Below are positions 1 to 12,513 of a stretch of DNA of 64,000 nucleotides, piece by piece. The stretch covers positions 1-64,000 of the forward strand of contig JAXGGA010001044.1 in NCBI GenBank assembly GCA_038373865.1. The letters are read 5' to 3'. Each line of letters starts with the position of its first letter. The stretch's first letter is position 1. A program made the position numbers and the translations under genes. The DNA is from Uloborus plumipes. Taxonomy: Eukaryota > Arthropoda > Arachnida > Araneae > Uloboridae. Below the pieces are notes generated by a model that made no database searches, was not told the origin of the DNA, and saw only the letters and a program-made list of their open reading frames with translations.

Positions 1-1150
1 AGAAACTTTAACTCTGGATTTTAACCCTCCAGCGGGCGCGTGTATGTAAGAGATACACAACAGATGACTTTCGTTTCATACCTTTAGTTCTGGTGGAGCT
101 GGAAACTCTTTTCTTTGGTCATTCTTCCCCCTCCCTTTGACCTGCTTTCAGTTGTCATTCTGTAGTAGTTTGAAGCTTTACTATAGTATATATGAGAAAT
201 ACGTGCGAACTTTCATGTTGGTATGACGGCCGAGCCCGCTGAGGGTTAACATGCACACATGAACGTAACAGCTAAGAAATGGGATATTTTTATTACATAT
301 TGCTTCAACTATAAACATTTTTTTTTGTTAAATAACTGTTACACAAATCGGAAAATGCAATATATATTTAATACGATAAATTACACGTACTTTATCTTAA
401 AGGCAGAAAAATAGCAGGTGTTGGCGGATAATTTATTTTTTAGCGAAGATGGGAGAAAAAAAATGAGACAAAGTATTGGCATATATGTCCCTTTTCCCCT
501 TTACTTTGAATAAATTCAACTTTAATGCACAGTGCATTCGGTAACAATGTAGTAAATTCTATCTTTATGGTGTTATTAATAATGCAAATAATTTTGATTA
601 TATATACATTGTTTAAAATAATTTAATACAAAATTTTCTGATTCGCTTCCTTTGAAATTTAATACATATAAAAAAGAACTAGAATTTTTTACAAGGAGCA
701 GAAAATGTACCGGCGGGAGTGGGATGTGAAACATGATTAAATCTAAGCAGCACGTTTTTACTCTTGCTTTAATCATGTTTCGCATCCCGAAAAATGAAGG
801 AGTAAAAACATGCTGCTTAGATTTCATGAAAAATTAATAGGCTATTGTGCGATTTATTAAGTAATCAATAAGATGATTTATTATTGCACATCCATTAATA
901 TCTTCGCACCGACAAAATTATCGACAGCTCATTTCAATCTGTTTCTTTGTTATCATTCATCTTAGTCAAAGTTTGAAATGGTTTTTATTTTTCCGAAAGT
1001 TAACTGAAAAGAAGCAAAATGTACATTTCTATTGACATAAGAACAACCTGGAAAATGTTTAATCTAGCTTAAATTTTAAGACATTCAATGAAGTGGACAT
1101 TTTTGAATCTCTCAATAAATTTTGAAAACGCTCAATTATTACTGACATAA
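1..1150. other. Non-coding AT-rich sequence
   Basis: Apart from the interleaved inverted repeats at 721-822 no coding, RNA or element signature is seen. Confidence 0.5.
721..822. repeat. Interleaved inverted repeats (A-B-A'-B' order)
   Basis: Arm A (721-740, GGGATGTGAAACATGATTAA) pairs with A' (769-788) with one mismatch. Arm B (741-763) pairs with B' (800-822) with one mismatch. The arms alternate rather than nest, so as RNA they would compete or form a pseudoknot. This differs from a simple fold-back element. Confidence 0.75.
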
Positions 1151-2801
1151 GAGCCAATATTTAGAAAAGTGCCAATGAGCCAATATTTAGAAAAGTGCCA
1201 ATTTGAAGTTGGAGTTTTCTGAAAAAAAATTTTTTTGCAGAAAAAAACTAACATTGGATTTTAAGTCTAAATTGGGTCTAAATGAAAGAAAATAAAAGGG
1301 GGGAGGTCAAGGAAGTTATTTACCCCCTCCTTAGATTACTCACTTTTAAGCCGTTACAGATCTGATGAATGTTACAGATCTGATGTTAATATGAGTTACA
1401 TATTTGAGTTTATGCTTTCAGTTTTCGTTAACATCTCTAAATATGATATCATTTCCTTGCATTTTTAACATAGAATCAAGATAATTATATTAAAATATAT
1501 ATATTAGGCTAAAAAATCAAATTTCATTATAAAAAAGCATTTCTTGGAAATAAAAATGAGCGATAAGGTTTTTAGATAAAATAAATTATGAGATTACCAA
1601 ATCCAAGCTAATAAAACATTTGTTTTGTTTTGAAACAACACACAACTTCAACTTTTTCAACACACAACTCTGCTGCTTGCTTTTCTTTAATTAGTTGCAG
1701 GAAATTTAATTTCTTGATCAGAAATTCAAATTTAGCATGCTAGTTATTATCTAGTTATTTAGCGAAGTTATGAGAAATTGAAGCACCAAAAAAAATAAAT
1801 AAATAAATAAATAAATAAAATAATAATAATTAATTAACTTAATTTCTGCAGTGTCAATTTTTCTTATTTTACTAACTTCTATTGTTAGGTCATACAAACC
1901 ACAAATGAAGCAATTGTACTAAAACTCATTGCTTTTCATTTTTTAAGAACAAAAATATTCAATATATATGGCTAAAACCTATGATTTTTGCTTTTTATAA
2001 TTCTGAAACGTGTGAGTTAGTTCTGTAACACATTCGCTGTTTTTCAATGTTACCGCTCTGACTGTTACCGATCTGACAAACTGACAAAGTTTTTTTTTTT
2101 ATTTCCGAGTCGATCGCACTAAACCAAAATCAAACACGTGGTTTTTTCACTTGTAATAAAGGACTATACTTATATATAAAATAATTTTTAAAATAATAAA
2201 AACTGCGCATTTTAGAGCGTGTTACCGATCTGATGACTCAAATGACACACATTTTATAAAATCACTTTAAAAAATCTTACCTACAATTTTAGATGCAGAA
2301 ATGCAAATTTTTAATTACGATTCGATAAAACATCCCACCAGGTACTCAGTATCACGTGGTATAGGTGCAGGAAATGATTTTGGGGGCCTAAACATAGATC
2401 GGAAGTTATTGTTACCACTCTGACGGCGGAACTTGGGACACGCTTATTTCGCATTCCCTAGAAAATCAGAAATCGATTAAAACAAAAATGAAGTAAAATA
2501 TTAACAAAGGGGTCAAAATAGAATCGTTTTTTGTGCAAGTGCATTTTTTTGCGAAGTTAGAAAGTGTGCATGACCTGTTTGCATGCTAAGCTTTGCTACT
2601 GGGGACACGTTACCGATCTGATTTTTGATGTATAAAAACAATATTTTCTGAAGAAAAAAAAATTTTTTTCTGATGTTATTAGATGAAATGAAAGCAGAAC
2701 CTTATCTTCTTTCTGGGGAAAATTATTTTTTTAACTAGTTATTGAAATACTAGGGAAAATTCGCTTGGGACTCAAATTGGCACTTTTCTAAATATTAGCT
2801 C
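1151..2801. mobile_element. Terminal-inverted-repeat element with GTTACCGATCTGA words
   Basis: The ends are inverted copies of GAGCCAATATTTAGAAAAGT extending into GCCAATTTGA (left 1177-1207, right 2771-2801). The left end is duplicated in tandem as a 26-bp unit (1151-1176, 1177-1202). Between them seven same-strand copies of a GTTAC(C/A)GATCTGA phrase occur at 1353, 1371, 2049, 2064, 2221, 2411 and 2609. No ORF of note remains, so it would be non-autonomous. Superfamily unknown. Confidence 0.5.
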
Positions 2802-3842
2802 ATAAAATCTTCCGAAAACAGTTGACATTTTTTGACGCAATTCACTTTTTCTGATTGTTTATCAAATGCAATTTTTAACTGTAAGTAACATAACACTGGT
2901 AAAAGGTGTATGATATTATTTCTTGTCTCACATTCAGATTCGTTTAATTTTTTGCATTAATCTTTAAAAATAGCTAATGTAGCAAAACGAAGTAAAATTA
3001 GTACTTTTTTCACTTAATAGTGACAAAAATGCATTACTTTAATTTTTTAGTTGGATATTTTAACTCACGCTGACACATATTTCAAACTCTCCCGAGGCCG
3101 AACGAATAGAAAGAGCTTCATGAAAAACGACTACTAAAGACTATTTTAGAAATGATGAAAAAAATGTCAAATAAGTTTTAAACACATTTTTTCGAATGTC
3201 TCAACTAAAGCTTTTTAAAAAGATATTACGCAATTTCTTATTGAACCAGAATTAACTAAAATTATTTTCACCTCCCTCATTTACGAATTACTATTCATCA
3301 TCGTTTTATCACTGAATACATCTTGCTATAAAATTGCTCTAGGTCTCAAACTACGTGCACTAATTAATCACATCTAAACGAAAATCAAAGTTATGTAATA
3401 TCACCTGTATATTTTGGCACTAATTATAATGCAATGAATCAGGGCAAGCATTTATATCACAGTAACACCTGCGACTTTCAAATGATTAATGACTCATATT
3501 CATGGAAGTAGAATCCACTCTTTTAATGCTAGAAGACAGAAAGAGTGGGAAAAGACGAAATATTTGCTTTTTTTTTCTTTTTCAGTCAGATGAATAATGT
3601 GAGATTTCATGTGACAGAAAAAATATTAACTGCACAAAAATGTTCATCCAGTTCAAAACGGGCCTATTTTCCTATATATCTGCCATTCAGAATACATCGA
3701 AATTCCTCCAAACATACATTTTCAACTGAATGAATGTTTTTTAATATACATATTTTTGGTTCAGAAGTATTATTTTCAGTAAATAAATATGAAAACAAGG
3801 AAAACAAGCTGATACAGTTGAATCACAAAACAATTTCAGCTG
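2802..3842. other. Non-coding spacer
   Basis: AT-rich; two small plus-strand open frames near 3545-3970 have no recognisable motif and the second runs into a repeat, so both are treated as chance. Confidence 0.4.
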
Positions 3843-3992
3843 CAGGACCGTCATTTAGGGGGTTAGGGGGGTTATCACCCCCCCCCGGAATATGCAAGTG
3901 GGAATGGTTTTTGCCATTTTTTTGTAAAAATTTACATTGTGTTTTTCTCCTTTACCTCCCCCCCCCCTAAAAATCTCGATATGACGGCCCTG
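3843..3992. mobile_element. hAT-type MITE with C/G tracts, copy 1
   Basis: 150 bp. Ends CAGGACCGTCATTTAGGGGG and its inverted partner (minus strand CAGGGCCGTCATATCGAG). Flanks are TTCAGCTG and TTCAGGTG, a 7/8 match to an 8-bp target-site duplication. Poly-C/G runs lie just inside each end. Same family as 29336-29505 and 58205-58364. Confidence 0.75.
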
Positions 3993-4810
3993 TTCAGGTG
4001 TATTAGACTTCAAATCTAAGTAGGAAAAAACTAAATAAGGTAACAATTTGAATACATTGTTTTTCAATTTCGCTTACTTTTAAGCTGATAATATTGAAAT
4101 TCTCGTATTTATTCACACAAAAAATGCCTCTACTTTTTAATCATTGTAAGTACGAATTTTTAAAATACATCACAGTGATCATATATTACAAACACAAAAT
4201 CGTGTGCAGCTCTTCCTCCTGCACAAAAAGTAAAACGCTTTAATAAATATATTGAAGTAAATGAACTAAATAATCAGTTCAGTACCTTCGTCATAGTTCA
4301 TCATACGCAAAATAGTATTTTATGTCTGATGGATAATATCATGTAGCAATTGGGAAAAATCAAAAACATTCTGCTCCTCAGTTTTGTCCAACTTTTCCCC
4401 ACTATGTCATGGGTTATGATGCTTAGCAATACACCAAACATATGTCCTCAAAATACCAAACTATACGCTAACCAGGTGCCCTCTCAAGAGCAAAGAGATC
4501 AACTAATCAAAAGCTGTACAAGCTAGTCTGGGACTGTGTCTTGAACAATGAGAAATAAAATCACGATCCATTTAGAAATGTTTGCCCATACTTTTACTTT
4601 GATTTTTATCTTTTCCTGAAAAAAATCTGCCACGTGTCCATCAAACAGAAAGATCCCCGATGAACCACAGCCTACAAACCAAAAACTATTATTAGCTCTG
4701 GCCGTAAAAACTAGTTTTTATAATTTAAAAATTGTTCGTCTTTTAAAACTTCAGAGGATTTTGAGAATGCTAAAATTATTTAGCCTCTGGAACCAAAAGG
4801 TACATTACAT
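3993..4810. other. Non-coding spacer
   Basis: AT-rich DNA without open frames or repeats that I can support. Confidence 0.4.
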
Positions 4811-6211
4811 TATAAAAGTAAGAGAAAGTAGAACAAAGTGAAATAGTTTAGATTTTTCAAATTAAGAAACAGGAAATTTGTTTTTAAAATTACAGTACAA
4901 AAAGAAAAAACAATTTGTTTATTAGCTGACCCGTCCGAAGCATTTGCACTTGACAGAAGGAACGCAAAAAGCCGTTTTAAGTAATTCTTTCAACAATACA
5001 AAAAAATGTGAATTTTCGTCACTTTTTCACTAATAGTGGTGAAAAAAATCCTTAAAAGAATGTCTCTTAAATTTTTAGGCAGTATTACTAAAGTTATGGT
5101 AAAAGCACCTTTTGAGAAATAATGTATATGATATGAGAGATGATGGAAAGTTGCATTAGCACTCTGCTGAAGAAAAAACACATTAAAACTAGAATTTTCA
5201 GTCCAGATTCAAACTCATGCCCTTCCCAATGTAAGAATGACGCTATATCTACAAGTGCCAATGCGTCTCAATATTCGGATGCAATTCATTGAAGTTATGT
5301 GTAATAAACAGAAAAACTTTTTGACAAATAGAAAAAAAAAGACCGTGGATCTGATTCTTGTCATTAGCCGGCACGACAAGCTTCAAAATGAGGGGTAAAT
5401 CATGGAATTTGATAAAGAAATAGAGCAGATATCGCTTGGTGGCAGAAAAACAGGCTAGACAAATAATATATTAGATGATGAAACTTGCATTGACATTTTT
5501 TTTTTATTTTTAGCTGTAAAATTGCACCTAAAACAAAAATCAGAATTTTACTTTTTTATTTTTATTTTTTATTTTGTGTATGGTGCAAAGTGAAAAAGAA
5601 CATTTTTCCAGTGAAATATTTCCTATACACTTGTTTGAAAAATTTTCCACCAAATTAATAAATAAGTAAAAGAATGAATAAATAAATAAACTAATAAATA
5701 ATGAAACAATCAACGATAAATAAGTTAATATTTGTATAAGGAACTATTAATGAGTAAATAAAATAATCAATGAACAAATATGGGAATAAATAAATGAAGT
5801 TATGTAAATGGAATAGATAAATGAAACAAAATGTTTCACTTTGCCTCGCGATCCCTTGACAATTCTGATAAATATTTAAAACTAAAACATGCCTTTTATT
5901 AACTAAATAAGTATTTCACTAGAGAACAGTAGATCTTAATACTTAAAATGTTAATTGCAAACAACGTTACCATTTTATTATAACACAACTCATTTTTATC
6001 TATCACAAAATATTGCAATATGTGTATCAAAATTTCAGAAGTGACTTGCATTATTATTTTCCTTTACCTTTAGAGCTCTTAATTTTTTGACTGGAATCAA
6101 CGGTCTGTTAAAACACATTATAAACATATTGCTAGATAGGCGGCACTGAAAGCTAAAAATATTTTAAATTTTCACTTGCCCTGGTGTTTCACTTCACCCC
6201 ACATTCTCCTG
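4811..6211. mobile_element. Probable element with GGGGCAAAGTGAAATAG-type ends, copy A
   Basis: The left end carries GAACAAAGTGAAATAGTT (about 4822). The right end reads TTTCACTTCACCCCACATTC (from about 6187), an inverted relative. Internal variants of the phrase occur near 5585, 5837 and 6171. A degenerate AAATA-type array fills 5650-5820. Boundaries are approximate; the related element at 9196-9736 gives the family. Confidence 0.4.
5190..5275 (-). repeat. Weak tRNA-like (SINE-type) sequence
   Basis: The minus strand has a B-box-like GAGTTTGAATCTGG preceded by a tRNA-like spacing. No A box or clover-leaf can be drawn convincingly, so this is at most a decayed SINE head. Confidence 0.2.
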
Positions 6212-9195
6212 ATAAATGTTTCACGAAAAAAATAACTTTAAGAATTTGAATGAAGATACGAGTGGTCGTGTAACAACAACAGTTCAGGTTTTTTTTTTAT
6301 TTTTTGTTAACATACAATTTCATCAGTTAAGCTTTCTATGCTCGATCTTTATAAGTATTTTAAAACTGGGCGAATTCTTTATCCGTTATGAGCTAGACAC
6401 GAATGTTAACCAAGGTTTTTATCTCATCTTTTTTTTTTTTTACCCTTAAAAATGACTGCTGAATTAGTGAACAGTTTCATTTTGCATCAGTTTTATTCCT
6501 AAACGCTTTTTAAATTCAGTAAATATGGAGAAACTTTAATTTGTTTCAGAAATAAAGAAATCGTTTAAGCACTCCAATGAAGAAAACAGCAGTAATGTAT
6601 AAACAAAACTTTAACAAAAATCTTTATGTTCACTCAAACCGAAAAAATAAATTTTCAGTGTATTTCGTCCAATTGTAAATTTAAAAATAAAAAAGCACCA
6701 TTGTAAAATTTTGATAAATATGCGTAAAATCATTTTCTAAAAGTCTTTTTTATTTTTATTTATGTATTAATTTTTTATAACTCAATCGCAAACATGTTTG
6801 AAAGAAAATTTAAACTAATATCCTAGTTGGAGCAAAACGTCCGAAGTAAACATAAAGTATAAAGTCTCTTTAAGAGAAATCTCCAAAATTAATCCAACTA
6901 AACAATCCGCAATCTACAATTTCAATGTAATCAAATAAATCTCAAGAGAAAATCTCCGAACTGTTGAATAATTTACAAAGATTTGAACCAATTATGAGTT
7001 TCGGAGGAAGAAGCTTCAAAAGAGGATACTCTATTTACACAAAGGCAATCCCCAAAGTTAAAACTCTATTGATTTTCCATTGTTTTCCTGTTTCCTCATG
7101 TATGGGAAGCAGACTCGGGCTATTAAAAGCTGATCACTCGAAATGAATGAGCTCTCACTTATGTGCCTGTTTCATTTGAGATAACAGCTGTTTAGATTAA
7201 AAATTAATTACTTTTATGATTCTCTACCTGCTGCTAACTTTTCCACTTTTAGGTTATTGCTTTAGCAACCCTTCAACTCGGTAGAAAATGAGATTTTGTG
7301 AAATTTATTGCTACGCACTTTTGATGACTGCTGCCGTGTAGTATAAATTTGAAGAAGAATGAAAGTGGAAACTATAAACTGTTTTGAATTTGTCTCTGGA
7401 TTAGCTCACTTTCGAACTGCTTAAAAGTGTTTCTGAAATTTATGTACTTATGGCATTATTAAAATTGTGGGTGTGATTTTGAAGAATCATTCAAGATACT
7501 TTGAGGTGTCCCTGTTGTCTTTGTGAAGCTTCAAATTATTTAGTATATTCGAGTTTAAATCGAAACTAGAAGCTGGCGAAGTTATTAGATAAATTTTCTA
7601 CTCTTCACATTTTTAGAAAACAGTTCGCAAAACTGTGCTCAACAAGTTGTAAGATGCAACAAATCTAAAGTGTAAGCTGTTTTCAATTTGTCTCTATTAG
7701 CTCAATTTCAAAGTACTCATAAATGCCTTTCTAAAATTTAGGTACTTGTGCATTATTAAAAGGGATTATGTATAATCATTCAGGATTACTTTGAGCCGTT
7801 CCTGTTATCTTAACGAATCTTCAAAATGTTTAGTATATTCGAGTTTAAATCAAAGCTAGTCCCAGTGCTATACTTTGATGGAAAAGTTATTAGATACATT
7901 CTTTATTCTTTCTTTTAGGAAAAAAGTTTCAAAATCGTGCAAATAAATTGTAAGATACAACAAATCTGAAGCTAGTACTTGGAATCCTCTTTGCAATGCT
8001 GAGCTCAATTTTTGAGATCCTACTAATATTTTAAAGTAAGTAATATTATACTCATCTATAGGATATTTTATTTCTTATCCAAGTGGATTTTTTAAATATC
8101 TGTAAAAGTTTATTTGGTAATATTTAGTAGAAGGACAAAAAGTAAATCGCAATAGTTTCTCTCCAGGTTCCAGTGTGACAACTTAGCCAGCTCTACGTTA
8201 GGCTTAGCTTTTTATCGTTTACCTGTTACGGATGCATTCCATATACAAACGAAAATGCAAACTTTACGGACATTTGTTTCCAAAAATGTACTTTATTTCA
8301 TTTAAAAACTGACAAAAGCACCCAAAACATTTTTTAAACTACAAAATTAAATTCATATTAAAAATTCTACCGTAACTATGGTATTCGATCGATAGACATT
8401 GTAGCGTAGAACATTGAGGCTATTAATTTCAATGGTGAATATGTTGCATGCTTATGTTTTTTAACTTTCTTTTATACCAATTTTATGCATACTTCTGTAA
8501 AAAGAGGTGTATTTTTTAGTGTAATAGTTAAAACTCTTTTCTTCAGAGTTTTTATTTCTTATACAGAAACTAAGTGTTTTTTCCAGTCTAAACGCTTTTC
8601 TTCTTCGTGCTTAAAACATGTAATATTTTATGCGACATAATAACTTGTATAAAACTTTCGGTGCTACAAAACAAAAATTGTTTTTTTTTTTAACTGTTTA
8701 TGAATCATATATTTCAATGATTTATTCTTCAAACCCAAACATTTCTCTCGTGATTCAAAGTTACCCTGAATGCCAGACTAAATCTGAGTCGGCTAAAAAT
8801 TCATTTCAATTGGTTTCCCTAATAACTATCTTGTAATTTTTGAAAACTGCACAATGCTTTAGTTTTTCTTTCGTTTTCTACCAATAGATGCTACAACCTC
8901 ATTAAAACAGGCATGAAGTAGTTAAAAGAAAATAAAATATGGCGCGCAAAGTTGGCCCGAATGACAATAGCTGTAAAATGTATCCTTACTAATTGATTTT
9001 CGTTCCATATGAAGCCTACATTCTTTCTTGTATTTTTTCCTTTAACACGGGACAGCAAACGGGTATGCGTTTTAGGAACGCGTACTGTACCCTTCACAAG
9101 AACAACGCATTAATTGAGATCTACTGATGTCCAGTGGAGTCCTTATTTAGTTTGGTAGACGTTTTTTGATTTTCAATGTGCAATGTAATTTATCA
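6212..9195. other. Non-coding region with an old duplication
   Basis: No gene seen. Segments at about 7370-7640 and 7675-7960 are diverged direct repeats of each other: both contain TTTGTCTCT, GTGC/ATTATTAAAA, a TTTAGTATATTCGAGTTTAAATC block and AATTGTAAGATACAACAAATCT-like ends. Otherwise AT-rich. Confidence 0.5.
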
Positions 9196-9736
9196 AGTGA
9201 ACGCGGGGCAAAGTGAAATAGTTCATTTTGTATACTTATTCATTCATTTATTAAATCACGCTCGTATTTCTTGATTTATTGATTCATTTACCTTCTTTTA
9301 CTTAATTATTTACTTATTTACTCATTCATTAACTTATTTTCTTATTCATTCTATTTTATTCACTCATTTATTTTTTCTCACACATTAATTAATTTATTTA
9401 TTCATTTACTTGCTCATTCGTTTATTTTTTTCGTCTATTTACGCATTCATTTGATAAAAATTACTGTTAATCGTCGAATTGAAAAATTTTCATAGCAAAA
9501 ATATTTTGTTTTTCACTTTGCCTCATGATTTTTTGAGGTGAAACTTTTCCATATTTTGTTTTTAAGTTCAAAATATCTGTCAAAGATGAAAAATAATATT
9601 TCAACGAAAGTTTAATTACACAAAATACATTATTCTTTCTTCCTGTACAATAATTTTCAGAACAAATTCCCCATTTGTTCCTTTTGAAGCAGGTAAGTAA
9701 ACTTAACTATTTCACTTGGCCCCACATTCCCCCTAC
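9196..9736. mobile_element. Element with GGGGCAAAGTGAAATAG-type ends, copy B
   Basis: Left end CGCGGGGCAAAGTGAAATAG (9201-9220). The right end on the minus strand reads GGAATGTGGGGCCAAGTGAA followed by ATAG, so the two ends are inverted relatives. A degenerate ATTT/ATTC array (9240-9445) occupies the left interior, and another phrase copy (TTTTTCACTTTGCCTC) lies at about 9509. About 540 bp, no ORF: non-autonomous. Confidence 0.55.
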
Positions 9737-12296
9737 TTTTCAATTCATAACTACTAACGATTCCACGAAGTTCAGGCTATCGACAGATTTCTAGCGAAAT
9801 ACAATATTACATACAATAAGCAAATGATAATGGCCGTAATGAGATACATTTCCTCGTGGTTCAGTTTGGGTCATGGTAAATGCCCTAGCTGATCAAGGGA
9901 GAATCTAATGACGGCTATTCTGTATTAGTTTGTTATCCAAGCAATGCTCTTTGGGCCAGGAAATATATCGGGTTAGGTTTCCCTATGCAATTTAGAGAAC
10001 AAAGTGTATGACTGCTTACACTACTAAGTTAAATCCTAAAACTCAAACGCTTATTACAATGGAGATGCGTCTTGGTGTACGCAAATGAGCAGTTACTGAC
10101 TACAAGCTATAGTTTTGCGCTTGCAGCTGCTATGATGACACAATATTTGACGAAGTTTTGCACACACAATCAAATTAAAATTGTCTAAATGTCAGAGTTA
10201 TTTCGCAAAACTTGTTGATGGGATTATTTAATTTTCTTTTATTTTTTCCACAGTTTGAAACGCTTAAAAAATCACATGCGTCTTACAGTAAAAGTTGCTG
10301 GCTCCGAAGCTGACAGCAACTTTAGCTGTATATTTCGCAACATATTGGTTCTGACATTGCTGTGCATAAAACCTCACTCCTGTTTTTCCTCCGTTAAATG
10401 CGGTTATATAAATCTTATTAAAAGAGATTTAAATGAAAGAATTTAAAGACCAAAGAAAGCGAAGTTATTCTTGAACGTGGGGGGGGGGGGAGTTGAACCC
10501 ACCATTTCACGTGTGCCGAGTCAGCTCTCAGACCACGCGCCCACTCAGGCCTCACGATCGCAAATGAGTCCATTTATATTTTCGAATGTACGTGTTGCCT
10601 TTTTGCTGCCCAGAATTTTTTTTAGACCGTTTCCTATTAGTTAAGTGACTTATGTGATAAAAAGTTTGATTTCACAGCACGAGGTGCTGTCAGATAAGGT
10701 TACAGTTACGGTGGTTGGGAAAATGCAGCAAAAGTTGCAGTAGAAACTACGTTTTTTTTCAGTAGAGGTAAAAGCGGTTGATGATAGCGGCAAGAATACG
10801 ATTTAACCTTACATCAAACCGAAATGATTCTTGTGCCGTCGTGGCAAAAAGTAAATGATCCAATGAAATGTCAGAAATATATGCAACATAATCATTGAAA
10901 TGAAGTATTTTATACTTTTGGTTCATTTAAAAAAGGTGACTATTTTGATCCATCTTTAGGGAAAGAAATATTTAACGCGGCTGCACATAATCATTACTCA
11001 TACATGCTTTAAAGAACAAATATGTAGAACAAAGATGACACGCTGCAGAAAAATTGTCTGAAGAAAAGAAAACCTTTATACATGCTCAACACGTAACTAA
11101 AACAAAAATGGAAAGGAATTGGATAAAAGGTTACAAACAAAAGTAATTGTTAGTAAAACAGTCATAACCCGTCGATCTCTGATATGTAATTTTTGTTTCA
11201 TTTTATTTCATTTTATCAGTTTGCTCCTGCATTCGAAAGCCCAAAACTATTGTATACTTTAAATTATAAGTGTTGCATTTTCAGAGAAACTTGAGACGAA
11301 TCATTCTGCAATTTTTGACGAATTAGAATCAAAATAACACTCACAGTTTTCCTCCAAAATGATATTCCGTATGCAATTAGACCAGCAAAACACTGAAGAA
11401 AACATGTACCAAATGTTTAGACCCCATGCCAATCCTTAGCATTAACAAACATTCGTCTTCATTTAATCTGAAAATTCCGTCACAAAAAAAAATGTTAGTA
11501 GTCTGAACAGCGAATAAAGTAATGAACAGTTAAACCCCAGTAAATAAAGTTTTTTTTCTTAGGTGAATTGGCAACAGTAACGTGCTTAAAATAGGATTCC
11601 TGAAAATACAATTTAAAAAAAATCAAAGAACTAGGAAAGAGAAGGAAAAATCCTCTTAGAAATAAAATAAGTTTGAAAAAAGAGACGAGGGAGAAAAGAA
11701 ATCAGAAAGAAGCGAAAACAAAAGAGCTGTAATAAGTAGATGATGCAAAATAAAAGATAGGTGTTTAATAGAAGCAGAATGTCAAAAAAATAAACAATTA
11801 AATAAATAAATTATAATAATGAAACTGGTTTTAAAAAAATCCCACATGTCATTGATGTGACAATTTTGTTTTTTCACTGGTTAGACATGTTCGTTTTTTT
11901 TTTAATTTCTGCACCATATCTTATTTAAGCCGAAAAAAAAAGAATAAAATCTATGAAATCTCTTTTAGTTTTTTATTTTTCGCTCTGTCTTTCGTTTTTT
12001 TTTTTAATAGTAATTACCTATACCGTTGCCTCAAAGCAACAGTAACAAGTCTAAACCCCAGAAACAATTGTACGATATCCTACTGCTGCTCTGAGGCGAA
12101 GAAATATGAATAAAAATGTCGTATGGCTGATTTAAAAATTTAACTGTCGTGAAACTAATGTTCCCGTTTCAATGATATAACGAATTTTTAAATACGAAAT
12201 TGCGCTTAAGTCCTCATTTATCAATCTAACTACACTACAATGCGGAATATGAGTAATAAAGTGAGTGATAATTTAACTTAATCATTGAAGACTTAC
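9737..12296. other. Non-coding region downstream of (or in an intron of) the protease
   Basis: Contains a tRNA-derived SINE fragment at 10481-10556 and low-complexity A/T runs. I looked on the minus strand for the missing catalytic Asp and GDSGG exons and found none I could support. Confidence 0.4.
10481..10556 (-). repeat. tRNA-derived SINE head next to a G tract
   Basis: On the minus strand a pol III A-box-like region (GCCTGAGTGGGCGCGTGG) is followed at tRNA spacing by the B box GGTTCAACTCC, then a run of C. The intact arrangement looks like a tRNA gene relic mobilised as a SINE. There is no clear acceptor stem, so it is not called a tRNA. Confidence 0.55.
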
Positions 12297-12513
12297 TCCC
12301 TGAAGCAATGTGCAGCTGTTACAAGCCACTGGTCATTTAGAAGAACTGCCCCACATAAATGACCGTAGAGACTATTTTCCCTGCTGCGTAAAGAGACTTG
12401 CCAGGGCCAACTCCCAGGAACTGCCGCTTTGCCACCGACAATTCTATCTCCATTTCCCACTTCAGGCTGAATTGAAGGAAATCCACAAGGCACTAAATGA
12501 CGAACTTTATATC
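12297..12513 (-). CDS. Exon 6: activation site and catalytic-His part of the trypsin domain
   Basis: A 217-nt exon from acceptor accgcag to donor AGGGA|gtaagt, leaving in phase 2. It encodes residues 239-310: Cys248 (expected to tether the light chain by disulfide to the catalytic chain), the activation cleavage R262|IVGG, the WPWQVSL strand, the first Cys of the His loop, and LVTAAHC with catalytic His307. Cleavage after Arg implies a trypsin-like activator. The rest of the S1 domain, with the catalytic Asp, GDSGG and the specificity pocket, is not in this exon. Confidence 0.93.
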
